Shown: positions 52,975 to 60,912 of the stretch, piece after piece
Position numbering within the stretch: the first letter of the stretch is position 1
How the letters are laid out: every line of letters begins with the position of its first letter
NCBI RefSeq assembly: GCF_000300255.2
Contig: NC_020913.1
Location: 1,114,692-1,178,691 of the forward strand
Direction of reading: 5' to 3'
From: Candidatus Methanomethylophilus alvi Mx1201
GTDB taxonomy: Archaea > Thermoplasmatota > Thermoplasmata > Methanomassiliicoccales > Methanomethylophilaceae
DNA: 64,000 nt
Translations under genes and position numbers: made by a program
The notes under the pieces: generated by a model
Database searches by the model: none
The model's input: the letters and a program-made list of their open reading frames with translations, nothing else
What the model was told of the DNA's origin: nothing

Positions 52975-52987
52975 GGATTATACATCC
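52975..52987. promoter_or_regulatory. GGAT-N5-ATCC dyad before the corrinoid importer
   Basis: GGATTATACATCC, identical to the core at 29843-29855 and close to that at 59177-59189. On the minus strand it contains a TATA-like GTATAA about 90 bases before the binding-protein start. It may serve the importer, the plus-strand gene at 53116, or both. Confidence 0.5.
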
Positions 52988-53115
52988 AATATCAGATTAA
53001 CCTTCATCAAATACTATCATCCGACGATCTGGCCAGCAGACGTGCGCGCCCTGCGTGGTTTACAATTGTTCAAAAAAGTCATAAGTCCGCAGACACCGGT
53101 AAACGATTAAGACGG

Positions 53116-53517
53116 ATGAACCGATTCCATGTCCCGATGACGAAGGAAGAAGACGAGAAGACCGTCGAAAAGATATTGGAAAGGGTGAGGAAGGTCTGCG
53201 GATTCATCCCCGTGACGAACCAGATCCTCTCCGAACGTCCGGACCTGTTCATACCCTACTCGTCCCTCAGCGGGGCGATATTCGAGAACGAGACCAAGTT
53301 CGACAAGAAGACAAAACACCTGCTGGCACTTGCGGCCGCCGCCGCGATGGGGAGCGAACACTGCATCAGGAACCAGATGAGGGAGTCCGTCGCCTTGGGT
53401 GCCACCGAGGAGGAGGTCCTCGAGGTCCTCGTGATCGCAGCCTACATGGGGATGACCCGGAGTCAGTCGTACTCGTTCCGCGCCTATGCGGAGCAGTTCG
53501 GCAGAAAGTTGGAATGA
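53116..53517 (+). CDS. Carboxymuconolactone decarboxylase (AhpD-like) family protein
   Basis: 133 residues, all helical. Core LALAAAAAMGSEHCIRNQMRESVALGATEEEVLEVLVIAAYMG fits the CMD fold; only one cysteine of the usual E-x-C-x-x-C-x-x-x-H site is present (EHCIRNQ), so thiol peroxidase activity of AhpD type is doubtful. Function unknown. Followed after 64 bp by the IscA-like gene with its own promoter. Confidence 0.85.
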   Translation: MNRFHVPMTKEEDEKTVEKILERVRKVCGFIPVTNQILSERPDLFIPYSSLSGAIFENETKFDKKTKHLLALAAAAAMGSEHCIRNQMRESVALGATEEEVLEVLVIAAYMGMTRSQSYSFRAYAEQFGRKLE

Positions 53518-53535
53518 CCTGAGGATGTTGGAATT

Positions 53536-53559
53536 TAGGTATACCTATACTTTTTATAG
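53536..53559 (+). promoter_or_regulatory. IscA promoter with 12-bp palindrome
   Basis: TAGGTATACCTA (53536-53547) is a perfect palindrome directly before the TATA box TTTTTATA (53551-53558). The ATG at 53582 is about 24 bases further, so the message is leaderless or nearly so. The palindrome covers the BRE position and could be an operator. Confidence 0.5.
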
Positions 53560-53581
53560 TACAACATACTAACTATACACC

Positions 53582-53914
53582 ATGGTCACAATCACCGCTG
53601 ACGCGGAGAAGTTCATAGACGAGCTTCTCGAGAAGAACCAGAAGACCGGATGGGGCATCAAGGTGTACCTCTCCGGATACGCGTGCTCCGGACCCCAGTT
53701 CGGCATGTCCTTCCAGGAGAAGGCAGCAGAGGGGGAGAAGGTGGACAACAGCGCATCCAGCTTTGCGATGTTCTATGACGAGGAGACCGAGAAGGCACTG
53801 CAGGACTGTGTCATCGAGTTCGTGGACGACCCCAACTTCGGAACCGGTCTCTCCATCCGCAACCCCAACTTCAACGGTTGCGCATCCTGCGGCGGCGGAT
53901 GCGGATCCTACTGA
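53582..53914 (+). CDS. HesB/IscA-like iron-sulfur carrier
   Basis: 110 residues. A-type carrier fold with cysteines at SGYACSGPQFGMSF (near Cys35) and at the C-terminus GCASCGGGCGSY, corresponding to the C-x-C pair of IscA but spaced C-x2-C-x3-C. Probably holds an Fe-S cluster or iron for transfer. It would supply the many FeS enzymes of the cell. The group II intron lies 5 bp after its stop. Confidence 0.88.
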   Translation: MVTITADAEKFIDELLEKNQKTGWGIKVYLSGYACSGPQFGMSFQEKAAEGEKVDNSASSFAMFYDEETEKALQDCVIEFVDDPNFGTGLSIRNPNFNGCASCGGGCGSY

Positions 53915-53919
53915 GATCA

Positions 53920-54593
53920 ATCGAGTAGGACAGTTGGGCTATTGCCCAACCGGACCTCTCACACCACCGAGCGTACCGGTCGGTACTCGGCGGTTTCAAA
54001 CCATTTCTCTACATTTCCTTGAATGAAATACATGCCCAGGCCTTTCAGGACCTTGTTGGATAATCCGTATCGGGTATGCTGTTCGCTCCCGGGATACCTT
54101 CGGTTTCCGACCTGTTCTTTCCCGGGCAGCTTTCCGTTGTTTTCTGATTTACGCACATATCCGACCTTCCTTCGATTCTGGACACTTGGTTTGATTCGGC
54201 CCTTCCTTCCCGAACCTTCCTCCGAACATTCTCTGGGAGTACTGTGGCCTCTGCTGACTTCTCGAATCCTCAGACATCCCTCGCGGAATGTGTTGTCCCT
54301 CCGACGGAGGGGCCTGGATGCGAGACCTCCCCAGGTACTAACGAAATCTTTCACCGCATGCAGCCGCCACATTTACACCAGGACAATCCGTGCAGTCTGG
54401 GACTTAATCATAGTCGGGGACTCGTCCATGTCCTGACGCCTACCATGTGGTTCTTGTTCATCGACTCGCGGTTTTGCCTCCTCCTTCCTTCAGATCCATC
54501 CTCGCGGATGACACCCTTGGATTAAGCTACAGTTCCGACTGCAAAGCCTGTTCGGGACTTTCACCCTATAGATTCCGTTCACGCTGAGCGCAC
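53920..54593 (-). mobile_element. ORF-less group II intron, 674 nt
   Basis: On the minus strand the element begins GTGCG at 54593 and ends CTACTCGAT at 53920. Domain V (53963-53994) forms ACCGCCGAG-TACC / GGTA-CG-CTCGGTGGT with the catalytic CGC triad and the two-base CG bulge; its loop is GACC rather than GNRA. Domain VI pairs GAGAGG with CCTACTC and leaves the branch-point A bulged at 53926, seven bases from the 3' end. The 5' half has the GGGTGAAAGTCCCGAA and CAGTCGGAACTG elements usual in bacterial-type domain I. No reverse transcriptase frame exists; domain IV is only about 250 nt. It sits antisense to iscA, with a 6-bp hairpin 9 bases before its 5' end. Confidence 0.87.
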
Positions 54594-54626
54594 AACCAAT
54601 TCGGGCCTTCGGGCCCGCCTGTTTTT
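54594..54626 (+). terminator. iscA terminator, displaced by the intron
   Basis: CGGGCC-TTCG-GGCCCG (54602-54617) followed by CCTGTTTTT on the plus strand. Without the intron it would lie about 15 bp after the iscA stop. On the intron strand the same hairpin is directly upstream of the insertion point, which is how stem-loop-targeting group II introns choose sites. Confidence 0.7.
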
Positions 54627-54709
54627 AATAGGGCGGTGTTTACATTATCCCTCAGAATCGGTCACCCCTCGACAACCCTTTTAAATGACCCAGATATTGA
54701 AGTGGCATA

Positions 54710-56257
54710 ATGGACTATGTCGACGTCCCTGGAATCGCCCCAGACAGATTGGAGAAGAGAAGATACCAATCAGCGATAGCATCGGGATGCCTAGGGGAGA
54801 ACACACTCGTCATACTCCCTACAGGTCTGGGTAAGACTGCCGTAGCCCTGCTGGTGGCCGCAAGAATCCTGCACAAAGGGAAAAAAGTCCTGATGCTGGC
54901 ACCTACCAAACCCTTGGTGGACCAGCACAGCGAGTACTTCTCATCCATGCTGCCGGAGACCCGGGTCGGGATGGTCAACGGACACATGCAGCCGAAGAAG
55001 AGGAAGGCGATCTTGGAAGACTCGGACCTCGTCGTCTCCACACCCCAATCCGTTTCCAACGACCTCGACAACGGCGTATACGATCTCTCGGATTTCGGCC
55101 TCGTCATTTATGACGAGGCCCACAGAGGCACCGGCAACTACGACTATGTGAACGTCGCAGGATATGTCCCCGAAGATGCCGTCTCCATGGGGATGACCGC
55201 CTCGCCGGGAAGCGACCTGAAGAAGATCGAGGAGGTATGCGGGAACCTTGGATTGACCCGCATAGATGTCCGTTCCGACGATGACCCAGACGTCTCACCT
55301 TATGTCCACGACACATATGTGAATCGCATAGTGGTGAACCTTCCCAAGGACCTCACCGACATATCGGACCTCCTCCGCAAGATGCTCTACAAGGATTTCG
55401 GAGACCTTTCGGCCCTTCACCTCACCAATCCGAACTGGCCTGCATCTAAAAAACACATGCTGACGATACAGGGGTCTCTGCAGATGAGACTGCGCAACGG
55501 AGAGAAGAGCATGACGTTGTTCCGCGGACTCAGCCTGACCTCCATGTGCATCAAACTCCTGTACGCCATTGAGTTGGCGGAGACCCAGGGGATGTCCCCC
55601 CTCCGCGCATTCCTCTCCAAGATCAACGAGAGCGGAGAGGACCCGAAAGGTCCCAAGGCCGACAGGGAGCTCGTCAAAAGAGAGGAATACAAACAGATCT
55701 GGCACATAATCGGATCCTCGGATGTGGAGCATCCCAAGGTGTCTCGCATAATGAGCCTGGTAAGCAGAGTCCTCAACTCGGGGGAGAGCTCCAAGATCCT
55801 GGTATTCGCCCAATACAGGGAGACATGCGACATCCTGGTGGAGAAATTGTCTCATGTGGAGAATGCTAAAGTCACCAAACTCATAGGGCAGGCCAACGGC
55901 GGACTGAAACAGAAAGATCAGATCGAGATGCTGGACCAGTTCCGCAGCGGAGATTTCAACGTCGTGGTGTCGACCTCCGTAGGGGAGGAGGGATTGGACA
56001 TAACAAGCACGAACGCCGTGATATTCTACGAGCCCGTGTCCTCCGAGATCAGGACGATCCAGAGGAGAGGCCGTACCGGAAGGAAGAACGACGGGGAGGT
56101 CTATGTCCTCATCGCGGCAGGTACGATGGACGAGGTTGTCGAAAGTGCCAGCAAGAAGAAGGAGGCCCTCATGAGGCAGAGGTTGGAGACCCTAAGCCGC
56201 GACCTCCAGAAGAAACGCCCGGTCGATAGGAGACAGACTGAGATAGACATCTATTGA
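54710..56257 (+). CDS. Hef/FANCM-like SF2 helicase without nuclease domain
   Basis: 515 residues. Q-motif region KRRYQSAIASG, Walker A LPTGLGKTAVAL near 37-48, DEAH box IYDEAHRGTGNYDYV, motif III GMTASPGS, helical insertion, then motifs V and VI (VVSTSVGEEGLDITS and QRRGRTGR). This is the helicase half of archaeal Hef; the ERCC4 nuclease and HhH domains are absent and the protein ends RQTEIDIY. It acts on stalled forks. Leaderless: TTTTAAAT at 54679-54686 lies 24 bases before the ATG. Followed by DNA ligase after 15 bp. Confidence 0.92.
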   Translation: MDYVDVPGIAPDRLEKRRYQSAIASGCLGENTLVILPTGLGKTAVALLVAARILHKGKKVLMLAPTKPLVDQHSEYFSSMLPETRVGMVNGHMQPKKRKAILEDSDLVVSTPQSVSNDLDNGVYDLSDFGLVIYDEAHRGTGNYDYVNVAGYVPEDAVSMGMTASPGSDLKKIEEVCGNLGLTRIDVRSDDDPDVSPYVHDTYVNRIVVNLPKDLTDISDLLRKMLYKDFGDLSALHLTNPNWPASKKHMLTIQGSLQMRLRNGEKSMTLFRGLSLTSMCIKLLYAIELAETQGMSPLRAFLSKINESGEDPKGPKADRELVKREEYKQIWHIIGSSDVEHPKVSRIMSLVSRVLNSGESSKILVFAQYRETCDILVEKLSHVENAKVTKLIGQANGGLKQKDQIEMLDQFRSGDFNVVVSTSVGEEGLDITSTNAVIFYEPVSSEIRTIQRRGRTGRKNDGEVYVLIAAGTMDEVVESASKKKEALMRQRLETLSRDLQKKRPVDRRQTEIDIY

Positions 56258-56272
56258 TCTTCAGGGGATGGG

Positions 56273-58066
56273 ATGATGCAGTTCGGGGATCTTGCGGAAG
56301 TATTCGACAGGTTGGAGAAAACCAGCAGCCGTCTGGAGATGACGGACATACTGGCCGAATTCTTCAGAAATGTGAAGCCTGAGGAGATCAGAAAGACCAT
56401 ATACCTCTCGGTCGGGAGACTCCACCCGGACTTCGTCCCTCTGGAACTGGGCATGGCCGACAAACTGGTACTGAAGGCGATCGCATCCGTATCCGGGAGA
56501 AGGTCGGAGGAGGTCGAGGACCTGTGGACGAAGACCGGCGACCCCGGTGAGGTCGCCGAGATGCTCATTGCCAAGAAGAAACAGATGACCCTGTTCTCCG
56601 AACCCCTGTCGTTCCAAAACGTCATCGAAGGCCTCACGGCCATAGAGAACGCATCGGGCAAGGACTCCCAGGACAAGAAAATGAAACTGCTGGCACGTAT
56701 GCTCCACGACTCGTCGCCCCTGGAAGCCAGATACCTCTGCAGGATAGTCACCGGCAGGATGAGAGTCGGCGCCGGAACCATGACCGCAATGGATGCACTC
56801 GCCTCGGCATTCGCCTCCAAGGAGGATCGCCCCGATATAGAGAGGGCGTTCAACATAACGTGCGATATGGGATTGGTGGCGGAGACCCTCGCATCCGGAG
56901 GTCTTGATGCCGTGAAGGGGATAGAGGTCTCCGTCGGGAACCCGGTGAAGGTGATGCTCGCAGAACGCCTCCGCTCCCTCCCGGAAATAATGGAAAGATT
57001 GGGCGGCAAGTGCGCGTTCGAGTACAAATACGACGGCATCAGGGTACAGGCCCACATAAAGAAGGGGCCGGGGGGATTCGTAAAGCTGTTCTCAAGGCGT
57101 CTGGAGGACCTCACCTCCAATTTCCCGGACATAGGGGAAGCTCTTCTGAGACAGCTGAAGGGGAGGGAGGCAATAGTCGAGGGCGAGTGTGTAGCATACG
57201 ATCCGGACACCGGGACCCTCCAACCTTTCCAGAACGTGACCCACCGGCGTAAGAAACACGGCATGGAGAAGGCGGTGGAGGACATCCCCGTCCGCATATT
57301 CCTTTTCGACATGCTCTACTGCAACGGCGAGGACTATACCCTGAAACCGTACTCCTTCCGCAGGATGAGGCTCGAATCGTCCTTCAAAGACGACGACTCC
57401 GAAAGATACGACCGTATTGGGTATACCTCCAGGGCCATAATCGATTCGGACGAGAAGGCCCAGAAGTTCTTCGACGGGGCCATAGCGGCCAGATGCGAAG
57501 GGATAATGGCGAAATCCCTGTCCGAGGATTCGGTATACCGGGCGGGGTCGAGAGGATTCCTCTGGATCAAATACAAGAAGGACTACACCCAGGCACTCGT
57601 GGATTCTTTCGATCTGACGGTAGTAGGGGCGTTCTACGGCATGGGCAAACGCGCCGGGAAATACGGCGCCCTGCTGATGGCCGCATACGACCCGGACACC
57701 GGAAGGTTCGGTACCGCATGCAAGCTGGGAACGGGTTTCGACGATGCCTTCCTCGACGCCATGCCCGGCCTTCTGGAGAAGTACAGGTGCGAGACGAAGC
57801 CCGCATCCCTGGATGCGGAGATGGTCCCGGACGTATGGTTCATCCCCGGGGTCGTCCTGGAGGTGACGGCTGCGGACATCAGCCTGAGCCCCATACACAC
57901 CATAGCCTACGGGACTGTTAAGGAGGACGCAGGACTAGGGCTCCGCTTCCCACGGTTTACCGGAAGGGTGAGGGACGACAAGACCCCGGAGCAATGCACC
58001 ACCGCCTCGGAGATCGTAGAATTCTACCGTATGCAGGAAGACCGTGACAACGGCGATGTAGAATGA
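56273..58066 (+). CDS. lig: ATP-dependent DNA ligase
   Basis: 597 residues. N-terminal DNA-binding domain (1-200); nucleotidyl-transfer motif CAFEYKYDGIRVQAHIKKG with the AMP-accepting Lys; EGECVAYDPDTG, FLFDMLYCNG, CEGIMAKSL, and the OB-fold segment WIKYKKDY. It is the replicative and repair ligase of archaea. Start at 56273 or the next ATG. Cotranscribed with the Hef-like helicase. Confidence 0.96.
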   Translation: MMQFGDLAEVFDRLEKTSSRLEMTDILAEFFRNVKPEEIRKTIYLSVGRLHPDFVPLELGMADKLVLKAIASVSGRRSEEVEDLWTKTGDPGEVAEMLIAKKKQMTLFSEPLSFQNVIEGLTAIENASGKDSQDKKMKLLARMLHDSSPLEARYLCRIVTGRMRVGAGTMTAMDALASAFASKEDRPDIERAFNITCDMGLVAETLASGGLDAVKGIEVSVGNPVKVMLAERLRSLPEIMERLGGKCAFEYKYDGIRVQAHIKKGPGGFVKLFSRRLEDLTSNFPDIGEALLRQLKGREAIVEGECVAYDPDTGTLQPFQNVTHRRKKHGMEKAVEDIPVRIFLFDMLYCNGEDYTLKPYSFRRMRLESSFKDDDSERYDRIGYTSRAIIDSDEKAQKFFDGAIAARCEGIMAKSLSEDSVYRAGSRGFLWIKYKKDYTQALVDSFDLTVVGAFYGMGKRAGKYGALLMAAYDPDTGRFGTACKLGTGFDDAFLDAMPGLLEKYRCETKPASLDAEMVPDVWFIPGVVLEVTAADISLSPIHTIAYGTVKEDAGLGLRFPRFTGRVRDDKTPEQCTTASEIVEFYRMQEDRDNGDVE

Positions 58067-58119
58067 AGACCCGGACCCGTTTCCGGTGTCCGGTAAGTGG
58101 TTTAAAAAAGGTCATCCCT

Positions 58120-59163
58120 TCAGGAGCAGCCTGCCTTCCTGAGGGCGAACACGATTATCCCGATGGCGAGCACCGCAAGTATGGCGGCGGCGACATAGAT
58201 GAACATGTTGTCCACGTCATCGGAAGGCTCCACGATAGCGGATGTGTATGAGCTGGTGGCTGCGGTCGGGAGGAGGGAATAGTAGCCCCATCCCCCGTCG
58301 TAATATTTGTCGGCCTCTGCGGGAGCGGAGAACTGGTACTGGTCGAGCACGATGGAGAACACGGTGCTCTCGGAGTAGTTGTTGGTCGGAACCCATTTCT
58401 CGCCCTGGGCGTAATAGATGGCGAATCCGTAGTACGGATCCGTAGGGAACGTGCCGCTGACCTTGTACTCCACACCGTTTGCGGTTATGGACTTGACCCA
58501 ACCGGTCTCGGTGATGTCATAAGTGAATCCCCTGACATCGAGTGCGGACTTCAGAGCGGCGGCGAAGGCCTCGGAGGTGAGTTCCTTGGCATCCTGGGAG
58601 GGGATCCACGTGTTGATGCTGTCGGTACCGTTGTTCAGCTGGAGGTTGAAGCACCACTCGCTGCATACAGGGACGGACGGAAGAAGGGAATAGTAATAGT
58701 TGTAGTTGTTGTAGTATATATCTGGATTCTCAGGTGCGGAGAACAGATACTTGTCGAACACGATCGCAAACATACTGCCTTCATTGTATTCTTCCGTAGG
58801 GACCCATTTCACTCCGTCGGAATAGTATATGGCGTATCCGTAGTAGGGATCGGTACCCCACTCTCCGGAGGAGTATTCGACTCCATCGACCGTGATCGAG
58901 GAGATCCAGTTGCCGGACATGGAGTATATGAATCCGGCTTTGTCGAAAGCATCCTTGAGTGCGGTGCCGAAACTGTCTCCGGAATGTACCCCGAGCCAGC
59001 TGGAATAACTGTTGGTACCGTCGTTCAGTTGGACATAGAACTCGTATCCCTTACCGGCATCGGCCGAGGAATCATCGTTGTCGACCAGAGCCACCGCGGA
59101 GATGGAACAGACCATCAGGGCGGCGGTCAGGACGGCAATGCTTTTCATGTTGAATGCAACCAT
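58120..59163 (-). CDS. Surface protein with two DUF4430 repeats and C-terminal anchor
   Basis: 347 residues. Signal peptide (MKSIAVLTAALMVCSISAVAL, residues 6-26); repeat 1 (about 38-150) and repeat 2 (about 165-290), each ending with the paired pattern DPYYG(Y/F)AIYY, KWVPT and a beta strand FxIV(F/L)D. A C-terminal hydrophobic span (IYVAAAILAVLAIGIIVFAL) and a short basic tail anchor it. Tyr and Trp are abundant, as in ligand clefts. Likely a cell-surface corrinoid trap that feeds the importer at 46.6-52.9 kb (inference from the shared domain). Start at 59163 after GGTGATAAG. Confidence 0.83.
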   Translation of the reverse strand: MVAFNMKSIAVLTAALMVCSISAVALVDNDDSSADAGKGYEFYVQLNDGTNSYSSWLGVHSGDSFGTALKDAFDKAGFIYSMSGNWISSITVDGVEYSSGEWGTDPYYGYAIYYSDGVKWVPTEEYNEGSMFAIVFDKYLFSAPENPDIYYNNYNYYYSLLPSVPVCSEWCFNLQLNNGTDSINTWIPSQDAKELTSEAFAAALKSALDVRGFTYDITETGWVKSITANGVEYKVSGTFPTDPYYGFAIYYAQGEKWVPTNNYSESTVFSIVLDQYQFSAPAEADKYYDGGWGYYSLLPTAATSSYTSAIVEPSDDVDNMFIYVAAAILAVLAIGIIVFALRKAGCS

Positions 59164-59603
59164 CTTATCACCAAATGGATTTATAATCCATATCATAACC
59201 ACTGTAGATAAAGGTAATCGAAAAGAACTGATACCAGTAAGGCTGAAAATACATACAGTAGACAAATCAGGCCCGAAATCCCTGTCACCATTTGTTTTTA
59301 TACGACCTTCTTCTCACACCTTCCGATCGGATATGAAAGCAACGCGTCCGGACCACTCATCGCATACTGCCCGCTGCACAAGACCAGCGGTAGCAGGCGA
59401 CGGCATTCTTCGGTCCGGCGTATTCCAGAGCTTGTCCGGTCACAACAACGGATGATGTCGCGAGTCGTCCTATGGCCCATGCCGCTTTGTAACACCTGTC
59501 ATAGACAGCGTCACGCATCGCGCACGGGTTTTTCCAGACGGTATCCGGAACCGTACGGAAAGGAGGTTTTTGAGAAAATACGGAAAACAAAGGAGAATGA
59601 GAT
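59164..59603. other. Intergenic region upstream of the RNA ligase
   Basis: 440 bp. Left end: promoter and dyad of the DUF4430 gene. A plus-strand TATA-like box (tttttata, near 59292) could start a transcript running into the RNA ligase gene with a leader of about 290 nt. The leader contains short complementary arms (for example CCGCTG and CAGCGG near 59371 and 59383). No protein-coding frame is convincing. A ribosome site AAAGGAG lies 9 bases before the ligase ATG. Confidence 0.5.
59175..59191. promoter_or_regulatory. Inverted repeat on the TATA box of the DUF4430 surface protein
   Basis: ATGGATT (59175-59181) and AATCCAT (59185-59191) with a TAT spacer; the core GGAT-TTATA-ATCC matches the dyads at 29843 and 52975. 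It contains the likely TATA box, 12-28 bases before the start codon. Confidence 0.55.
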
Positions 59604-60557
59604 ATGACATTCATAAAATACCAGCACGTCCAGCATTTCGGTGCGGACGAGACGGAAGGACTCACGGACGGGGTCTGCTACATCTTCCCGAAGATGGACG
59701 GCTCCAATATGTGTGCGTACACGGAGGACGGAGAGATCCGCTGTATGAGCAGGAACTGTATCCTGGACGGAGATCATCCGTTCACCAGGTATGTGAAGGG
59801 ACATCCGGAGATCGGAAGAATCCTGAAGGAGAATCCCGGGATAAGACTGTATGGGGAGTGGATGACACCCCATGCGGTGAGGAGCTATACTGCGGATACA
59901 TGGGAACATTGGTTCGTCTTCGAGGTATGCTCCGAAAACAAGCATCTCGAACATATGACCCAGACAGGCGAGATCCTCACCTGCGAAGGGGAATACTACA
60001 TCCCGTACGACATCTACTCCAGACTTCTAGACGACTATGGGGTGGACTACATACCTCCCCTTGCGGTCATAGACCGGCCCAACGGGAACGACATCCAGAA
60101 GATGGCCGACGAGGATAATGTCTGGCACATAACGGAGGGACAAGGCTGCGGCGAAGGGGTGGTCGTCAAGAGGTACGGCTACCGCAACAGATACGGCGAG
60201 ACGTATTGGGCCAAGGTGATCAACACCCAGTTCCGCACCATGAGACTTAAACAGCGTCACAGGAGACTTTCCGACGGGGACACGACCCTCGAGGAGGTCA
60301 TCGCAGAGAACGTGGTGACTTTGGACCTGGTCAACAAGGAATATGCGAAGATCGCCGAGACCGACGGGAAGGTGAATCAGGGAAAACTCCTCGGGATCGT
60401 ATGGAAGTGCGTGATCGATGAATTCATCTGGGACATACTGAAGAAGTACCGCAACCCGGTCATCGACTTCGGCAGGTTGAGGGACAGCTGCCTCGACCTC
60501 GTCAAAGAGATGAGACCGGAGCTCTTCGGAGGCGTCCCCTTGGATGGTTCCGAGTAA
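59604..60557 (+). CDS. RNA ligase, Rnl2-like
   Basis: 317 residues with the covalent nucleotidyltransferase motifs: I, FPKMDGSNMCAY with AMP-accepting Lys30; III/IIIa, LYGEWMTPH and WFVFEV; IV, GEGVVVKRYG; V, YWAKVIN. The C-terminal 100 residues are helical (TLEEVIAENVVTLDLVNKEY), as in Rnl2 and DRB0094-type ligases. It seals RNA nicks or ends, perhaps after stress cleavage of tRNA. A kinase/phosphatase partner is not nearby. A hairpin at 60600-60615 follows. Confidence 0.88.
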   Translation: MTFIKYQHVQHFGADETEGLTDGVCYIFPKMDGSNMCAYTEDGEIRCMSRNCILDGDHPFTRYVKGHPEIGRILKENPGIRLYGEWMTPHAVRSYTADTWEHWFVFEVCSENKHLEHMTQTGEILTCEGEYYIPYDIYSRLLDDYGVDYIPPLAVIDRPNGNDIQKMADEDNVWHITEGQGCGEGVVVKRYGYRNRYGETYWAKVINTQFRTMRLKQRHRRLSDGDTTLEEVIAENVVTLDLVNKEYAKIAETDGKVNQGKLLGIVWKCVIDEFIWDILKKYRNPVIDFGRLRDSCLDLVKEMRPELFGGVPLDGSE

Positions 60558-60599
60558 AGGGCACTTACAGAACCTCTGGTAAACGAAACAAACCTTTTA

Positions 60600-60615
60600 G
60601 GGGGGATGACCCCCC
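60600..60615 (+). terminator. Hairpin between RNA ligase and rpoL
   Basis: GGGGGG and CCCCCC around ATGA, 43 bases after the ligase stop and just before the rpoL TATA box (TTTATAATATA, 60625-60635). Confidence 0.55.
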
Positions 60616-60653
60616 GGACAAACCTTTATAATATAACGCGCGATGGAGCAGAC

Positions 60654-60908
60654 ATGCAGATTTACGTTGTGAGCAGGGAAGGAAAAACCCTCAGGCTGGG
60701 CCTAAAGAACCACAGCACCACAATCATCGAACCCCTTATCCAGGAGCTCAACCAGAACGAGGATGTCGAGTACTGCAGGTACATCGTCGACCACCCCGAC
60801 CTGGACGACCCCTACCTCGAGGTCAGGGTCCGCAACGGAACCCCCGAGGAAGCCCTGAAGAAGGCATCCGCAGCCGTCGGGGAATACTTCTCATCCATCT
60901 CCGAGTGA
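60654..60908 (+). CDS. rpoL: DNA-directed RNA polymerase subunit L
   Basis: 84 residues of the Rpb11/alpha-like fold: LGLKNHSTTIIEPLIQELNQNEDVEYCRYIVDHPDLDDPYLEVRVRNGTPEEALKKA. It pairs with subunit D in assembly of the archaeal polymerase. The start ATG at 60654 is about 20 bases after the TATA box, so the message is leaderless. truD follows after 4 bp. Confidence 0.95.
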   Translation: MQIYVVSREGKTLRLGLKNHSTTIIEPLIQELNQNEDVEYCRYIVDHPDLDDPYLEVRVRNGTPEEALKKASAAVGEYFSSISE

Positions 60909-60912
60909 ACAG

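Noticed and set aside
53959..54372. A 137-codon minus-strand frame starting MWRLHAVKDF.
   Set aside because: It lies wholly inside the group II intron and spans ribozyme domains V and I-IV. It has no reverse transcriptase or maturase motif.
59357..59665. A 102-codon minus-strand frame overlapping the start of the RNA ligase gene.
   Set aside because: It runs against the clear start of the ligase, has no motif and no matching promoter.
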